Part shown: positions 63,154-64,000 of the stretch, piece by piece
How positions within the stretch are numbered: the stretch's first letter is position 1
How the letters are laid out: each line of letters begins with the position of its first letter
From: Conchocele bisecta
Lineage: Eukaryota; Mollusca; Bivalvia; Lucinida; Thyasiridae
Direction: 5' to 3'
NCBI GenBank assembly: GCA_029237695.1
Contig: CM055267.1
Location: 4,548,036 to 4,612,035 of the forward strand
Length of the DNA: 64,000 bases
The notes under the pieces: model-generated
Databases searched by the model: none
Seen by the model: the letters and a program-made list of their open reading frames with translations, nothing else
Told to the model about the DNA's origin: nothing
Position numbers and translations under genes: made by a program

Positions 63154-63438
63154 CTGTAACGAAACACCCATACAGTGGCCAACGCCCTCTGGTACATGTA
63201 CAGCCTTACAATTCCAAATGAAGCAGCCAGTGGAAAAAGGGGGCTGTCTTATGTATAGCAGCGATCCAGATAAGCTGCGTATTTGCTTAAATACCCAATT
63301 AAAATTGCCAAAAACCAAATTGAAATCAGAAGTAGCGAGTATCAAAAAGCAATAAAAAAATTGTGTTACCTTTATCAAGCTGCAAAAAAACCCACAAATA
63401 TAGCATATTTTTTTTTTTTCCCCATGAAAACACATCTT

Positions 63439-63900
63439 GGTATTTCATTAGAATTGTCTCCAAGGAGACTAGCTTAGAAAATCTCAGCTCTACGGATGTG
63501 TTTTACTATTTCATCTGTCTTTTATATTTTCTGTATCTGTGAGAGCCGAGACTCTTATAGCGTAAAATTTAGTCACAATAACAGCCCAATTTGTCCTGGC
63601 GTTTTGCTACACAGTCCGACGAGTGAGAAGTTTAACACTTCACAGTCATGTTAAAAACATTCATAGACCAATAATACACATGTACATGTAGGTATACATA
63701 GTTTGACATTGGTTATCCTTTTATTCCCATTTGTGTAGCAAAACACAGGACAAATTGGGCTGTTATTGTGACTAAATTTTACTATATAAGAGTCTCGGCT
63801 CTCACAGATACAGAAAATATAAAAGACAGATGAAATAGTAAAACACATCCGTAGAGCGGAGATTTTCCAAGCTACAAGGAGACAATTCTAATGAAATGCC
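63439..63900. mobile_element. 462-bp foldback element
   Basis: Arms of about 175 bp, from GTATTTCATTAGAATTGTCT through GTGAGAGCCGAGACTCTTAT to CAATTTGTCCTGGCGTTTTG, matched by the complement at 63732-63900, with a 115-bp spacer. It is the largest foldback in the window and lies just upstream of the RPS14 exon, within its intron. Confidence 0.9.
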
Positions 63901-64000
63901 AAAACATTGTTTCATTTTGAAGCAAACCATTCAACAATTGCTGTCGGTTCATGTGTAAACAGTAGTGTGATTTTACTTTATTCAATTAAAATTTTGAAAT

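Overview
Eukaryotic nuclear DNA, AT-rich and packed with mobile elements, most likely from a bivalve mollusc. The clues are 158-bp type tandem cores ending in ACGG-type microsatellites and a terminal hairpin (pearl/Helentron-like non-autonomous elements), SINEs that start near 'GTTTAACGGCCTATCAACAG', TTAA-flanked MITEs, and spliceosomal genes with long introns. No prokaryotic operon, CRISPR or phage signal is present. Species cannot be set from sequence alone.

Genes. (1) A complete cadherin-family receptor gene on the + strand, 18181-40728. I assembled it by hand from 15 exons whose splice phases all agree: signal peptide, four cadherin repeats, one transmembrane segment and a short tail, 566 aa. 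Its first three repeats follow the cadherin-23 / Cad87A pattern. (2) The last three coding exons of ribosomal protein S14 (uS11) on the - strand (63153-56645); the 5' exon lies beyond the right edge. (3) A candidate two-exon gene of unknown function on the - strand (28744-26778), nested in cadherin intron 4 and associated with a 260-bp inverted repeat and a TATA/CCAAT promoter-like block. (4) A frameshifted LINE reverse-transcriptase fragment at 1.5-1.8 kb.

Layout. 0-5.7 kb: SINEs, LINE relic, low-complexity DNA. 5.7-9.3 kb: 48-bp satellite whose unit length keeps several frames open on both strands (not genes). 9.3-18.1 kb: no genes, several foldback elements. 18.2-41.6 kb: cadherin gene with repeat-filled introns. 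41.6-56.6 kb: a nested pile of MITEs, SINEs and pearl/HINE-like arrays. 56.6-63.2 kb: RPS14 with introns full of the same elements. 63.4-63.9 kb: large foldback element.

The most unusual signal: in the cadherin gene, tandem arrays start at, or end on, the splice junctions themselves. The 5' splice sites of exons 2, 4 and 13 are each the first unit of a tandem array (21, 56 and 35 bp) made of exon end plus donor. The 3' splice sites of exons 3 and 13 are each the last unit of another array or duplication. This resembles the raw material expected under the tandem-duplication model of intron change, and it gives specific predictions for alternative splicing.
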